A DNA stretch of 64,000 nt from NCBI RefSeq assembly GCF_028331445.1, contig NZ_JAQMHX010000018.1:28476-92475 (forward strand). The letters run 5' to 3'. This document shows positions 46,270 to 55,420 of the stretch, in pieces (position 1 is the stretch's first letter; every line of letters starts with the position of its first letter). Made by a program: the position numbers and the translations under genes. Source of the DNA: Candidatus Phyllobacterium onerii. Lineage in GTDB: Bacteria > Pseudomonadota > Alphaproteobacteria > Rhizobiales > Rhizobiaceae. A model generated the notes under the pieces. It had not been told where the DNA came from. It did no database searches and saw only the letters and a program-made list of their open reading frames with translations.

Positions 46270-47232
46270 ATGCGCATATCAGTCAGCACAACATTCCTGA
46301 ACTTTACCACCGCGATAGTTTTTCTCATGGGTATATCTTTCCCTGTTCTCGCACAGGTGCCGCAAGACGCGGCGGATTTGCCGCTCGGCGAATACGCCGC
46401 AGAGAACGAACCGCCCGTCTTCGATACACCGGAAGCGGCAGTTGATGCCTTCAAATCCACGCTGCAATCCGGTGATTTCGATAAGCTCGCGGGTCTCTTT
46501 GGGCTTGATGCGGAAAAAACCAAAGCGAGCGCAGGTGTCATGGCCACCTATGAAGAAATCCGCGAGGGCGTGAAGAAGAAACTCGTCGTTGAAGATGTCG
46601 AGGGAAAAAAGGTGCTCGAGATCGGCGAGGAGCTGTGGCCCCTGCCGTTTCCGATTGCCAAGGGTGACGATGGCAAATGGGCATTCGACACCTATACCGG
46701 TCTTGAGGAGATCGCCAACCGCCGCGTCGGCGAAAACGAGATCGAGACAATCGGCACGATGCGGGCCTATGTCGAGGCGCAACAGGAATACGCTGCAGAA
46801 GACCATGACGGTGACGGTGTGCTCGAGTTTGCGCAGAAGCTGATCAGCAGCGACGGGGAGACAGACGGCCTCTATTGGCAGGCGGAAGTCAGCGAAGAGG
46901 AAAGTCCAGCCGGCCCGGCGCTGGCTGACGGGGCTGTCCTGTCCAAGGCGAAGGCGGGCGAGGGTTATTTCGGCTACCACTACCGGATTCTCACAAGCCA
47001 GGGCGATAACATCGCCGGTGGCAAGCATGACTACCTCATCAACGGCAACATGATCGCTGGTTTCGCGCTTGTTGCCTGGCCCGTCAACTACGGTATCAGC
47101 GGCGTCCATACGTTCGTGGTGAGCAAGGAGGGCATCGTCTACGAGGCCGATCTCGGCGAAGATACCGCCAAACTCGCCGCCGATATTCGCACGTTCAATC
47201 CGAACGACAATTGGCAGATCGCCGGGGATTAA
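46270..47232 (+). CDS. DUF2950 exported protein
   Basis: A 320-aa periplasmic protein with a signal peptide ending in VLAQ (about residue 27). The DUF2950 body includes TPEAAVDAFKSTLQSGDFDK, EDHDGDGVLEFAQK and a C-terminal half with KAGEGYFGYHYRIL and YGISGVHTFVVS. It forms a two-gene unit with DUF3300; the ribosome-binding site AGGAG is good. Role unknown. Confidence 0.9.
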   Translation: MRISVSTTFLNFTTAIVFLMGISFPVLAQVPQDAADLPLGEYAAENEPPVFDTPEAAVDAFKSTLQSGDFDKLAGLFGLDAEKTKASAGVMATYEEIREGVKKKLVVEDVEGKKVLEIGEELWPLPFPIAKGDDGKWAFDTYTGLEEIANRRVGENEIETIGTMRAYVEAQQEYAAEDHDGDGVLEFAQKLISSDGETDGLYWQAEVSEEESPAGPALADGAVLSKAKAGEGYFGYHYRILTSQGDNIAGGKHDYLINGNMIAGFALVAWPVNYGISGVHTFVVSKEGIVYEADLGEDTAKLAADIRTFNPNDNWQIAGD

Positions 47233-47461
47233 ATAAAAACAACGCCCGGATGGTATTGGAGATGAAAATGGCGAGGGAGGTCTATGACGTGATTGACGGT
47301 TGGTCCATGCCGATAGATGCCCTATCGCCGCCTGATGTAGGCCACTCTCTGGCGAGTTTCAGAATTTGCGCCACAACCATCCTCGATGCTTTTGAGGCGT
47401 GTGCTTATTACGTCACAGGTGGAATTGTTTCAAATGGTCAGAGAACCGCGTTGGAGTGACG

Positions 47462-48598
47462 ATGCTCATTTTAACCGGTCAATCGTTGGTGGGTCGAACC
47501 GCCACTGCGCTTTTGATCTTTGGTCTCACTTTAGCCGCATGCGCCGGACGCTCCGGGCCGAAAGTATTGCAGTCGGTTTCGACAAGGGGGGCGCATACGA
47601 AGCACGTCACGGTTTTTGCGGCGACAACGCGAGTTCGGGAAAATCCGGCTCAGAACATTTTCACCGCGGGCAGATCGGAAAAACTCCATTTCGCCAGTTT
47701 CGACATATTTATCCCGCCCTCACATAGGCCTTCAAATGTCCAATGGGCCCATGGTAAGCCGGACGCGTGGACAGATTTGGTGGTGGCGGACCAGAATATC
47801 TTATCGCAGGAGTCATTTGCCAGAGACATTCGCGCCAGAGCAGACCATCGGTCGATCGGGGTCTTCGTGCATGGATACAACTACACGTTCCAGGAAGCAC
47901 TCTTCAGGTTGGCGCAAATGGCGGTTGATGCGAATATCGCAAGCGTCCCGGTGCTGTTCTCATGGCCGTCCCAAGGCACCGTGACAGGCTACGTCGCCGA
48001 TAGGGAGTCGGTCATGTTTTCACGAGACTATTTGACGGCGCTGCTAGTGTAACTCTCGGAGGACGTCGATCCGCGGGAAATCGTCCTGTTTGGCCACAGC
48101 ATGGGAAGCTTGCTAATTATGGAAGCGGTTCGCCAATTGAAGCTTGAGGGACGAACCGATGTCGTCTCGCGTCTGAAGATCATCCTTGCCGCTCCGGACA
48201 TCGACGCGGACGTATTCCGGGCACAGCTTGCAGTCATCCGAAAATTGTCGCCACCGCTAACGCTTCTCGTGTCAACTGACGATCGCGCTCTTGCCGTCTC
48301 GAGCCTGGTTGATGCCGATCATCCCCGGGTAGGTAGGCTCGATGTAAGCGATCCCAAGATTAGCGAAGCGGCAAAGCGTTACGGCGTACAAGTCATTGAC
48401 ATTTCCTCGCTCGCGTCAACAGACCCTCTCAGGCACCGCCGTTACGCGAGCTTTGCCAGCCTCTATCCGCAATTGCAATCACTGGAGAGGCGACCCCTGG
48501 CAACTGCCGGGGGCGTGGGCGCATTTGTGTTCGATGCTGCCGGAGCAACCGTCTCAAGCCCGTTCCGGTTGGCAAGTGGTGTGGTCGCACCGCCATAG
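47462..48598 (+). pseudogene. DUF900-type alpha/beta hydrolase lipoprotein with in-frame stop
   Basis: The frame encodes a lipoprotein signal (LTLAAC lipobox), the VFVHGYNYTFQEAL strand, and after a TAA at 48050-48052 continues in the same frame with LFGHSMGSLL, the nucleophile elbow, to 48598. Together the two parts make a typical 378-residue hydrolase. The stop lies before the catalytic Ser, so the truncated product would be inactive. Either the gene is recently inactivated or the stop is read through. Confidence 0.75.
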
Positions 48599-48913
48599 AT
48601 TCCATGTGAACTCATACGCCATACTTCGGCTCCGGCCGCGACGTGTCTGATCCGGTGTCCAGAACTGAAACTGCGCTGACCCGAGACGAAGGGCGAGACT
48701 TATTGATTGAGTCCGGCTTTCAGTCCCGAGTGCCAGTTTTGAGTCAATTTTCCCAGCATATCGAGTCAGACTTTCCGGCCGTAGAAAAATTCAGAATGCT
48801 TGTTTTGCGGGTGTTTTTGGGCAGTGGGTGAGTCAGACTTTCAAAAGTGGCTACAATCATTACTCGCGTAGGTCGCCCTACTAGCTTGTGGTCGCCAGGA
48901 TGGTCTGAGTCTG
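48599..48913. other. Intergenic with short direct repeats
   Basis: No gene seen. GAGTCAGACTTTC occurs at about 48764 and 48831, and a related GAGTCCGGCTTTC at about 48709, a spaced repeat that could be the remnant end of a mobile element. Confidence 0.3.
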
Positions 48914-49120
48914 TCAATCGGGGACAAGGCCATCGAACACTTCAAGCATCGCCTCCGCGATCGCCTTGCCCAGAGCCGTGCCACTCACTTTGACCTTGGC
49001 CTCATCCATATCGCGGGCAGCCAACGCCAAGGCAGAACCCTCAGACCTCACGATCTCCTGAGCACGTTCAATTGCCCAAAGAGCGAAGTCGCTTCGCGCG
49101 GTAATTTCAACGGTTTCCAT
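48914..49120 (-). CDS. Small hypothetical protein
   Basis: A 68-aa acidic, helical protein (ARSDFALWAIERAQEIVRSE, then GTALGKAIAEAMLEVFDGL). The ATG at 49120 has AAGGAA upstream. It follows the DUF2971 gene by 58 bp on the same strand and may be its partner. No family recognised. Confidence 0.6.
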   Translation of the reverse strand: METVEITARSDFALWAIERAQEIVRSEGSALALAARDMDEAKVKVSGTALGKAIAEAMLEVFDGLVPD

Positions 49121-49178
49121 TGTACGTTCCTTTTTCAAGGGTGGAGAGGAGACAACCTCTAATCTCAAGCTTGATCAG

Positions 49179-50156
49179 TCAGCCCATGGCAGTTCTCCGC
49201 CACTGCACCCCTGAAGTAACGACCTTTGAATCGGCATCGGCTATGTTCTTGGCCGCCAGCTTTTCTACCAGCGCTTCACGTATCGGGCGGGGGCGTTCGG
49301 TCGGCCCAATGATAACGCGCTTTATCAATTCGGGAAGTTCGATCCCAGTCAGGTTGCTGGAAGGTTCGTTCTTCAGCCGCAAAGTGTAGATAGTTTGAGG
49401 AATCGCGCCAAACACGCGTTGCTGGGCAAACAGTCGATCGGATGGCCAGAGTTGTGGATGCGTCAGGACGCGCCATTCACGCTCGTCTTGCAAACCGGGG
49501 GCCTTCCAGCAGGTCGCCGCAAAAACAAGGGTGAGGAACACCATTTCGACCAGTGCCGCCTTGGGCAAATTTGCCAGAAAGTCCCGGTTAGAGGCTATGT
49601 GGTTTGCCACCAGTGCGAATTCGTCGTCGAGTTGTTCGTCAGTCCAGTAGGTCACCGGAACGGGATACGCTTGCAGCGTCTCGGTCATTTGCACGAATGG
49701 CCCGACATCCACAACAGCGGCGACACCAATAGTATCGCGTTCGAATGCCCGCCACATCGATAGCCTTCCGGTTGTATCCTCTTTCGGATCATGTTCGGCA
49801 ATGGACAGCACATATGTCTGGGCGGCAATCTTGGGCAGCCATTCACGGTATTTCACCAGGCCTCGCTGCCAAATTCCCGGCTGGCACATTTCTAGCGTTT
49901 CGACCAGCGCATTCCGGCGTTGAGCATCGCGAAGCCATTCACCAACCTTGGCGATGCCGATTTCGACATCGCGGTGGTCGTTCATGAGTTGAGCGTTTCT
50001 GAACCAGATTTCCTGGCTATCAAGGATGTGGAACAGGTTCTCTGCTGTTGTGTAATGGACGAAACGGGAATCAAAAGTGATTGCCGATCGCCGCTCGAAT
50101 GCGGTCGGCATGAAGATGCTGAACGTCTTGATTGTTACCGGGTCCCATTCTTGCAT
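49179..50156 (-). CDS. DUF2971 family protein
   Basis: A 325-aa protein with the DUF2971 landmarks: VHYTTAENLFHILDSQEIWF near the N-terminus, the NDHRDVE segment and EDTTGRLSMWRAF in the middle, and DEREWRVLT. Members are common in variable genomic regions, and function is not established. I chose the ATG at 50156 with GGGACG before it; a GTG at 50168 is also possible. It is followed by a small acidic protein on the same strand. Confidence 0.82.
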   Translation of the reverse strand: MQEWDPVTIKTFSIFMPTAFERRSAITFDSRFVHYTTAENLFHILDSQEIWFRNAQLMNDHRDVEIGIAKVGEWLRDAQRRNALVETLEMCQPGIWQRGLVKYREWLPKIAAQTYVLSIAEHDPKEDTTGRLSMWRAFERDTIGVAAVVDVGPFVQMTETLQAYPVPVTYWTDEQLDDEFALVANHIASNRDFLANLPKAALVEMVFLTLVFAATCWKAPGLQDEREWRVLTHPQLWPSDRLFAQQRVFGAIPQTIYTLRLKNEPSSNLTGIELPELIKRVIIGPTERPRPIREALVEKLAAKNIADADSKVVTSGVQWRRTAMG

Positions 50157-50293
50157 TTCACGTCCCACGACTCAGATTTGGTCCGCGGCACTCTGCTGCG
50201 GATCATGAGTGCCTGCAAGCCCACAATGAGGTATCAAGAGCAGCCTATCGAGAGCACTTGACGAAAACCCAGTGAAACCGCAAATGTATCCAG

Positions 50294-50560
50294 ATGGACA
50301 ATCCGGATATCGTACGACCGCTACGACTTAAGGAATGGAAGTGGCCGCGTCAGGCGGCAAAAGTGCGTGATCAGTTATCTAAGAAACGCGTCCACCTCTT
50401 GAGTTCCGCGAATAGGCGATCTGTGTGGTTCGAGTTTGCACTCGTTGGTCCAGATAGCGCTTACAAACGGAGCGTCGGAAGCACGCTTCTTTGCGGACGG
50501 CGCTTCGCCGTGGGCGAAACAAGCGGGGAGGTCGAATATAATACGTTCTTCTTGATCTGA
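50294..50560 (+). CDS. Small hypothetical protein
   Basis: An 88-aa basic protein without recognised domain. No clear ribosome-binding site. A hairpin that could terminate transcription in both directions lies 55 bp after the stop. Could be a fragment. Confidence 0.35.
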   Translation: MDNPDIVRPLRLKEWKWPRQAAKVRDQLSKKRVHLLSSANRRSVWFEFALVGPDSAYKRSVGSTLLCGRRFAVGETSGEVEYNTFFLI

Positions 50561-50605
50561 GCCGCACCGATCGTATCACATCCGAAAGATGATCTGGAGC
50601 ACCAG

Positions 50606-50720
50606 GCAAAAAAGAGCCGGACTAAAAAGCCCGGCTTTAATTGTGAAGGTTGAAAACCTCCAGAGGGAAACAGCCAGCGCGGATAGATTGGGAGGAGAAC
50701 CGCGCTGACTGAACCCAGTG
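50606..50720 (-). ncRNA. Candidate small RNA with anti-Shine-Dalgarno loop
   Basis: Read on the minus strand, three stem-loops follow one another: CAGCGCGG/CCGCGCTG (8 bp, arms 50700-50707 and 50675-50682) with a 17-base loop containing CTCCTCCC; AGGTT/AACCT; and AGCCGG/CCGGCT with an internal T-rich loop, then CTTTTTT. The last is a good rho-independent terminator. The CCUCCUCCC-like loop is the hallmark of alphaproteobacterial trans-acting sRNAs of the alpha-r14 (NfeR) and cuckoo groups, which pair with ribosome-binding sites. The 5' end is an estimate. Confidence 0.6.
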
Positions 50721-51190
50721 TGGGATTGGACTTGATGTCTTACAACTGCACTCATTGACGCAGGTAAAGTCGTAGGCTTACACCCTCATAGCCATTCACG
50801 TCGATCGCCGATTGCATTGATAGTTTGCCATGCAACTGTTCGAACGGCAACCGGCGCGAATGCACTGCTGAGTGCTAAATGGCATTTTCATCAGACATAC
50901 GTCGACAGCCTTGGCAACACGTCGAGTTCTTCTTCTGCGAGTATCGGACTTCTTCAGGAATACGCTGGGGTCCTGCAATCGGCCGACACGCTCATGAGGT
51001 GAGAGCCAGCAACGCTGATCAACTTGGAAGGAGACTCCCGATCCGTTCCTAGGGTATAGCCAAGCAGTAAGCCATCTGTGTCTCTCTTGTTCCGAAAATG
51101 TACCGTTAGATCCAAAGACTGTCACTCTCACTGAGCGCGGTAGTTGGCAGTAGCAACGTTGCGGACCCATCGGCACGGATATCCGGGCCT
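50721..51190. other. Intergenic, no convincing gene
   Basis: Short open frames exist on both strands but none has a family match, good start site or consistent composition. The part next to 50720 probably holds the sRNA promoter. Confidence 0.4.
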
Positions 51191-51561
51191 TCATTGGTCG
51201 CGGCGATTTCTGGCAACTTCGCCACCCCCTGTGAGCCATCTTGCATCGAACCAGCGGTCCGCCGGCCCGTCATAGGGCAGCCGCGTTACATCCCAGTGGC
51301 TGACGAAGCGTGCGTAGGCGTCCCAGACCGGTGGGCCGCCGCCGATGAAGACGACACGGCCAGCAAAGCGCCCGAGCGTGTCCTCGGGATCCATGCTGGA
51401 GTGAACGACGACAAGTTCCCGATCCGCCCGAGCAGAATCCGGAACGCTCGCGATCGTCTTGGGGAAGGCGAGCAAGACGTGTCCTCGATCTTGCGCTGTG
51501 AGGTGGCCCCAACTTCCTTCGGGAACTTGCGGATCGAAATGTTGAAGGCGTCTTCGCGCAT
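51191..51561 (-). pseudogene. Chimeric remnant: DUF6494 start joined to dihydrofolate-reductase-like end
   Basis: From 51561 the frame reads MREDAFNISIRKF...TSQRKIED, the N-terminus of DUF6494 proteins. From about 51480 a different frame gives LAFPKTIAS...RELVVVHSS, FIGGGPPVWDAY and WDVTRLPYDGPADRWFD, the C-terminal half of RibD/dihydrofolate-reductase-like proteins. The two are fused at about 51480 and out of frame. This is a deletion or recombination junction, not a functional gene. Confidence 0.65.
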
Positions 51562-52144
51562 GGCGGAACTCCTCTGTGTCGGGTTCCGGACGTGACCATT
51601 CGAATAGCAGACTGACCGCTTCCAGGAACTAAAGCGGGTGGTGTGGACGACCGCATGGCGGGCGCAAAGTGGTCAGTCGCGCCACGATCGCCAAACCGCA
51701 GCTTCGGGCCACTTGCGGACATTCTAGTCGAAGTGATTGGCCGGATTGTTGGCTTTGATTGAGCTGTTCGGGCGTATGAAGGTTCGCGGAAGTTTCCTCG
51801 AACCGGGTGAAAAACTCGCGCAAGTCCAAAAAGTAGGGAAATAATCCAGCAGAAAAGAAAAAAGTCCTTTGTGCAGTGTTGCATATCAGTATATACGCGC
51901 AGGTGATTTGCGGCTGACTGGCGGACCTTTGAACAGGGAATACTCGCCGAGCGCATAGGAAGAGCTTCACGGCTTCCCGCGAGCGGGTATGCGTTGGACC
52001 AAAGGCGAGCCTGAAACGGCAATTACCGAAGCCATCAGTTCTGATCCGCAATCTGTTCACGTGCCAAATGCCAAGGGCGCGGCAGATACTTCGAAGCTGG
52101 TTTGCGAAGAGCCAGCACACCTGCGCGGCGATTGAGATTGATCC
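51562..52144. other. Intergenic, no convincing gene
   Basis: A long minus-strand open frame spans most of it but has no recognisable features and cysteine/proline-rich composition atypical of a protein. AT-rich segments lie near 51850-51900. Confidence 0.4.
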
Positions 52145-52387
52145 TCAGGTTTTATCTCTGTTAGCCCGCTCGAAGCCTTCGTTCCATTGTTTCCAGTGAC
52201 GTGACTTTTCGCGGTACGGGTTGTCCAGCTTGACGCCAGTTTCTCTTGAGCGGCGAGCGTCTCTCAGCCCATTGTTGTAAGGGACACCCTGCCTCCGGTC
52301 GATTTCGGTTTTTCGTTCGATCGCGCCGAGTTTGAACGAAGCTTTGACTACGGCCATGAATGCGTCGAAGTGCTGTTTGAGGTCCAT
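52145..52387 (-). CDS. Rmf/CrpP-like small protein
   Basis: An 80-aa basic protein. Its C-terminal 45 residues follow the pattern G-x2-A-x6-NPY-x6-W-x2-W-x2-G-x3-A (GLRDARRSR, LDNPYRE, HWKQWNEGFERA) of the ribosome modulation factor/CrpP family. Rmf binds resting ribosomes; CrpP-type relatives were linked to antibiotic response. The N-terminal 35 residues are an extra helix. No strong ribosome-binding site is visible. Confidence 0.55.
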   Translation of the reverse strand: MDLKQHFDAFMAVVKASFKLGAIERKTEIDRRQGVPYNNGLRDARRSRETGVKLDNPYREKSRHWKQWNEGFERANRDKT

Positions 52388-52540
52388 CTTTTCAGAGTAC
52401 TTATCTTTAACAATTGAACAATAGGTAGCTTGATATCAAACAATCCTAAACTGACGCCTCGGGAGATCGCCAACCTGTTGGAACTTTCTCCATTTCATCC
52501 GCCAGAAGCTGTGCGTTGGTCGGCAATTGCAGTAACGAGA

Positions 52541-52687
52541 TTATTGAGCCATCGCGCCGAGTGACACACAATCGATAATCGGGGGCTCGCCGCGAGGTAT
52601 TGAGGCAATCAGCGCCAAGATTAGAATGGGGAGCGTAATCCAAAGAAGATCGCAGGCCGCGGCTGTCACAGGACTTTCTCCCTTCAT
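52541..52687 (-). CDS. Possible small membrane protein
   Basis: A 48-aa frame from an ATG at 52687 with one predicted helix (WITLPILILALIASI). No clear ribosome-binding site. It lies just outside the IS110 transposase gene. Kept because of the clean hydrophobic segment, but it may not be expressed. Confidence 0.25.
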   Translation of the reverse strand: MKGESPVTAAACDLLWITLPILILALIASIPRGEPPIIDCVSLGAMAQ

Positions 52688-52874
52688 CAATGATGATAAG
52701 GAACCCTTCGGCGCAGGAGATGTTCCTTGGTCAAAGGAGGTGGCATGAAAGAGGTCGCGCCGGTTGAGAGAACGGAACACTGAGATGGCGATGATGATCG
52801 AGGGACAGTCACACTTCCCGCCTTTCGGCTTATCCTATTGGGGTTCTGCAGATCTCAATAAGGGAGTTGGAAGC

Positions 52875-53940
52875 ATGACTGCCTCTTATGATTACCATAT
52901 CGGCGTGGATTACCACAAATCCTATAGCCACCTGGTCGTTCAGGACAGCAGCGGCAAGACGCTGCGCTCCGGCCGGGTGAAGAACGGCCACCAGTCGCTT
53001 GGCGGCTTTCTGGAACGATACCGCGAGAACTCGCATGCGGTTGTCGAGGCGACGCGCAACTGGATGGTGATGTATGACTGGCTCGACGACATCTGCGATG
53101 ATGTCGTTCTCGCCCATCCCTTGAAGGTCAAGGCGATCGCCGACGCCAAGATCAAGACGGACAAGATTGATGCGAGGGTGCTGGCGCATCTGCTGCGGGC
53201 CGATCTGGTGCCGGACGCGTGGGCGCCGGGCGAACGCGCCAGAGAACTGCGCGTCGCCCTTCGTGAGCGAATGTTCTACGTGCGGCTGCGCACGATGACC
53301 AAGAACCGGATCGTGACAGTCTTTGATCGCTATCCGGAGCAGACGGCCCAGCTGAAGAAGCTGGGTGATCCGTTCGGCAAGACCGGCCGCGCCCAGCTTG
53401 CCGAAGTGAACGTTTCGCCGATCGATCGCATCCAGATCGACCGTGGCCTCGACTTCATCGGCGACATCGACGTGCGCATCAAGCAGTCGGAAGCGACGAT
53501 TCGGGCGATGACCAAGGCCAATGCCCATGTGAAGCTGTTGAAGACGATTCCCGGTATTGGTGAGTTCTTTGCCCGACTGATCGATGCCGAGATCGATGAC
53601 ATATCGCGGTTCCGTACCTCGAAGAAGCTTGCCGCCTATGCAGGACTTGTGCCTTCGACCTATTCGAGCGGTGGCAAGACCTTCCACGGCAAGATCATCA
53701 AGCAGGGCAACAAGTGGCTGCGCTGGGCCTTCGTCGAAGCGGTCACCCCCGCCATCGCCACCGACCCGCAGCTTCGAGTCCAGTACGAGCACCTGAAGAA
53801 CAGAGGAACAAACAAGGCGTGTCGCGATCGCGCGCAAGCTTTTGACGATCGCCTTCCAGATCCTGCGTGACCAGCGCGCTTATGAGCGGCGCGGCATCAG
53901 CACCACGGAAGGCGCGTCGACGATATCCCGGTTGTCCTGA
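52875..53940 (+). pseudogene. IS110-family transposase, frameshifted near the 3' end
   Basis: The DEDD transposase begins at an ATG with AGGGAG upstream. The DEDD domain shows IGVDYHKSYSH, VVEATRNW and KTDKIDARVLAHLL; the Transposase_20 part shows IPGIGEFFARLI and YAGLVPSTYSSGG. After HLKNRGTNKA (about 53818) the family C-terminus continues in another frame (RVAIARKLLTIAFQ...) to a TGA at 53940. A 2-base loss or 1-base gain explains this. The element's ends are not clear; sequence to about 54180 probably belongs to it. Confidence 0.85.
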
Positions 53941-54210
53941 TGGTGGTTTAGCGAGCCCGGCAGCGCCGGACTGCGCTCCTAAAGGAGAATGGGAAGCCGG
54001 GAGCCGAACGCCACTCTGTGACCGAAGCCAGAAGGGGCATCAGGGTCACGCATTGGAGAATGGTTCAGAACCGAAGGACACAAACAACCTGTCCAGCGGA
54101 AGAAAGAGATTAGCCGATCGGCAGAGACACCGGTCAAAACATAACCGAACCCAAGGAAAAGCCGCCAAATAGTGGTGTTCCCCCCTTGTGTTCTTTCATT
54201 GGAGATCACC

Positions 54211-54504
54211 ATGACAGAGCGTAAAAAGTCACCGGAAAGCGATGCCAAAGGCCAATTCGCAAAGACGCAGCATGGGGGCGACAACGATGGCGTTTCCAGT
54301 GCAAATCCACGCGTGTTGTCTGGCAAGAAGAACGGCGATGCAACATTCAAGTCGGATGCGAAAGAGAATGAAAAGGACCGCCGAGCTCCTGGCAAGTCCA
54401 AGCCGTTAGGGACAAACTGGCTGCCTGACCGTTGGGGGTATTTAATGCAGGCAGCGGTGCAGTTTCACCCGCGTGCCGCGAGGGGTCAATCACACTTCCC
54501 CTAG
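54211..54504 (+). CDS. Small hydrophilic protein, possibly altered C-terminus
   Basis: A 97-aa lysine- and aspartate-rich protein, probably disordered for its first 65 residues (TERKKSPESDAKGQFAK). The ATG has GGAGATCACC upstream. The last 25 residues change character (LPDRWGYLMQ...), which hints at a 3' truncation near the IS110 insertion region. Similar short charged proteins in rhizobia are stress-induced, but no family can be named. Confidence 0.55.
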   Translation: MTERKKSPESDAKGQFAKTQHGGDNDGVSSANPRVLSGKKNGDATFKSDAKENEKDRRAPGKSKPLGTNWLPDRWGYLMQAAVQFHPRAARGQSHFP

Positions 54505-54556
54505 CACCCCAGCTATAGAATTTGCTCGTCGTCGGAAACAGGTCTTTCGGCAACCG

Positions 54557-54766
54557 TTATCCACCGTAGTGATACTCATTCTGTGTCTTGTCGTTCCAGG
54601 CGCACCACCGGTCGCTTTCCAGTTCCTGTTCGTGATGATCGAAATCTGCAATGAAACGATCAAGAGCCGCTATGCATTCTTCGCGGGTTTCGTAGATCGG
54701 TTGAAGCGGTTCATCCCACAGGATGTCCCCGAACGTTGTCTGAACTCCGTGCTTGATCCTTAGCAT
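54557..54766 (-). CDS. Small hypothetical protein
   Basis: A 69-aa acidic protein (MLRIKHGVQTTFGDILW, then YETREECIAALDRFIADF and a tail ending QNEYHYGG). The ATG at 54766 has GGAA upstream. Unknown family; composition supports coding. Confidence 0.55.
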   Translation of the reverse strand: MLRIKHGVQTTFGDILWDEPLQPIYETREECIAALDRFIADFDHHEQELESDRWCAWNDKTQNEYHYGG

Positions 54767-54830
54767 CGTTGCATTTCCGGTTAACCGATATCTTGGAAGT
54801 TCCCGACCTGCCGAATACACAATACTAAAA

Positions 54831-54880
54831 GCAGGTCGAGTTGCTGATGGAAATGGGGACCATCAGCAACTTCAGCCTGC
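54831..54880 (-). terminator. Long imperfect hairpin, probable minus-strand terminator
   Basis: GCAGG, then AGTTGCTGATGG, pair with CCATCAGCAACT and CCTGC across a 9-base loop with a small internal bulge: 12 plus 5 base pairs. On the minus strand it is followed by TTTTAG. It would end transcripts coming from 55138 or from an unannotated RNA in 54881-55137. Confidence 0.55.
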
Positions 54881-55137
54881 GCCTGTATGGCTAACAAAAA
54901 GTGAGGCACGATATCGTGGTAACCGTCCGACACCGAGCCTCTTGTTGAAGAGTGCCAAGCCCCCTCAACTTAGCTAACAACACCACGACGAGCGGGAATG
55001 TCCCTCAGAAAATAAAAGCGTCAATTCCCAGCCTTCAGTTCCTCTAGGTCGAAAACCTCAGCGCGCGCTCTATGGCGAGGTGTCAGCCTAGCAACTTGCT
55101 TCAAGGTGAAGTTCTGAGGCCGCCAGAGCGCATTTTC
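54881..55137. other. Intergenic between small genes
   Basis: No gene seen. The 12-bp palindrome CACGATATCGTG (54907-54918) is notable. An RNA ending at the hairpin is possible. Confidence 0.3.
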
Positions 55138-55335
55138 TCAGTCGGCGTTCCAGTACAGCCCGCTATGTTTCCAGACATGTTTCATTTTCAACATTATCTG
55201 TTCCGAGCTTCGATGTGGGAATTCTCGGGCGAGCGCAGGAACGAGCTTTAACACGTCGTTCCTTTTCGGCAGCGCATCGCTCGCAAATTTGGCCTGCGCA
55301 TTGATTTCCAGATTCAGCCTGTCGTCATCGGTCAT
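55138..55335 (-). CDS. Small protein, paralogue of 56738-56944
   Basis: A 65-aa protein beginning MTDDDRLNLEINAQAKFA and containing LAREFPHRSSEQIMLKMKHVW. It aligns over its whole length with the 68-aa product at 56738-56944 (MTEDDRRLMTEISAQAD...DFPHRKIEEIHQKINNVW). The conserved paralogy supports both as real genes. Function unknown; it looks like a three-helix fold. Weak ribosome-binding site. Confidence 0.6.
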   Translation of the reverse strand: MTDDDRLNLEINAQAKFASDALPKRNDVLKLVPALAREFPHRSSEQIMLKMKHVWKHSGLYWNAD

Positions 55336-55420
55336 GGATGGGTTTGAGGCTTTACACCAAGAGGCGCAATCGCCCGGTCTAGTCCTAAACTTGCCGGCGC
55401 TTCCGGTCTCTCGGACTCGA

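Noticed and set aside
47211..47459. 82-codon plus-strand frame after DUF2950
   Set aside because: No ribosome-binding site, overlaps the end of DUF2950 in another frame and shows no protein-like pattern.
48643..48831. 62-codon plus-strand frame
   Set aside because: No family match and it spans short direct repeats that look like mobile-element debris.
52700..52726. GGAAC-N17-GTTCC, symmetric EcfG-like promoter near IS110
   Set aside because: The sequence matches on both strands only because it is an inverted repeat; no clear stress gene follows, so chance is likely.
52830..53837. 335-codon minus-strand open frame
   Set aside because: It lies wholly opposite the IS110 transposase, whose DEDD motifs are clear; the antisense frame has no family features.
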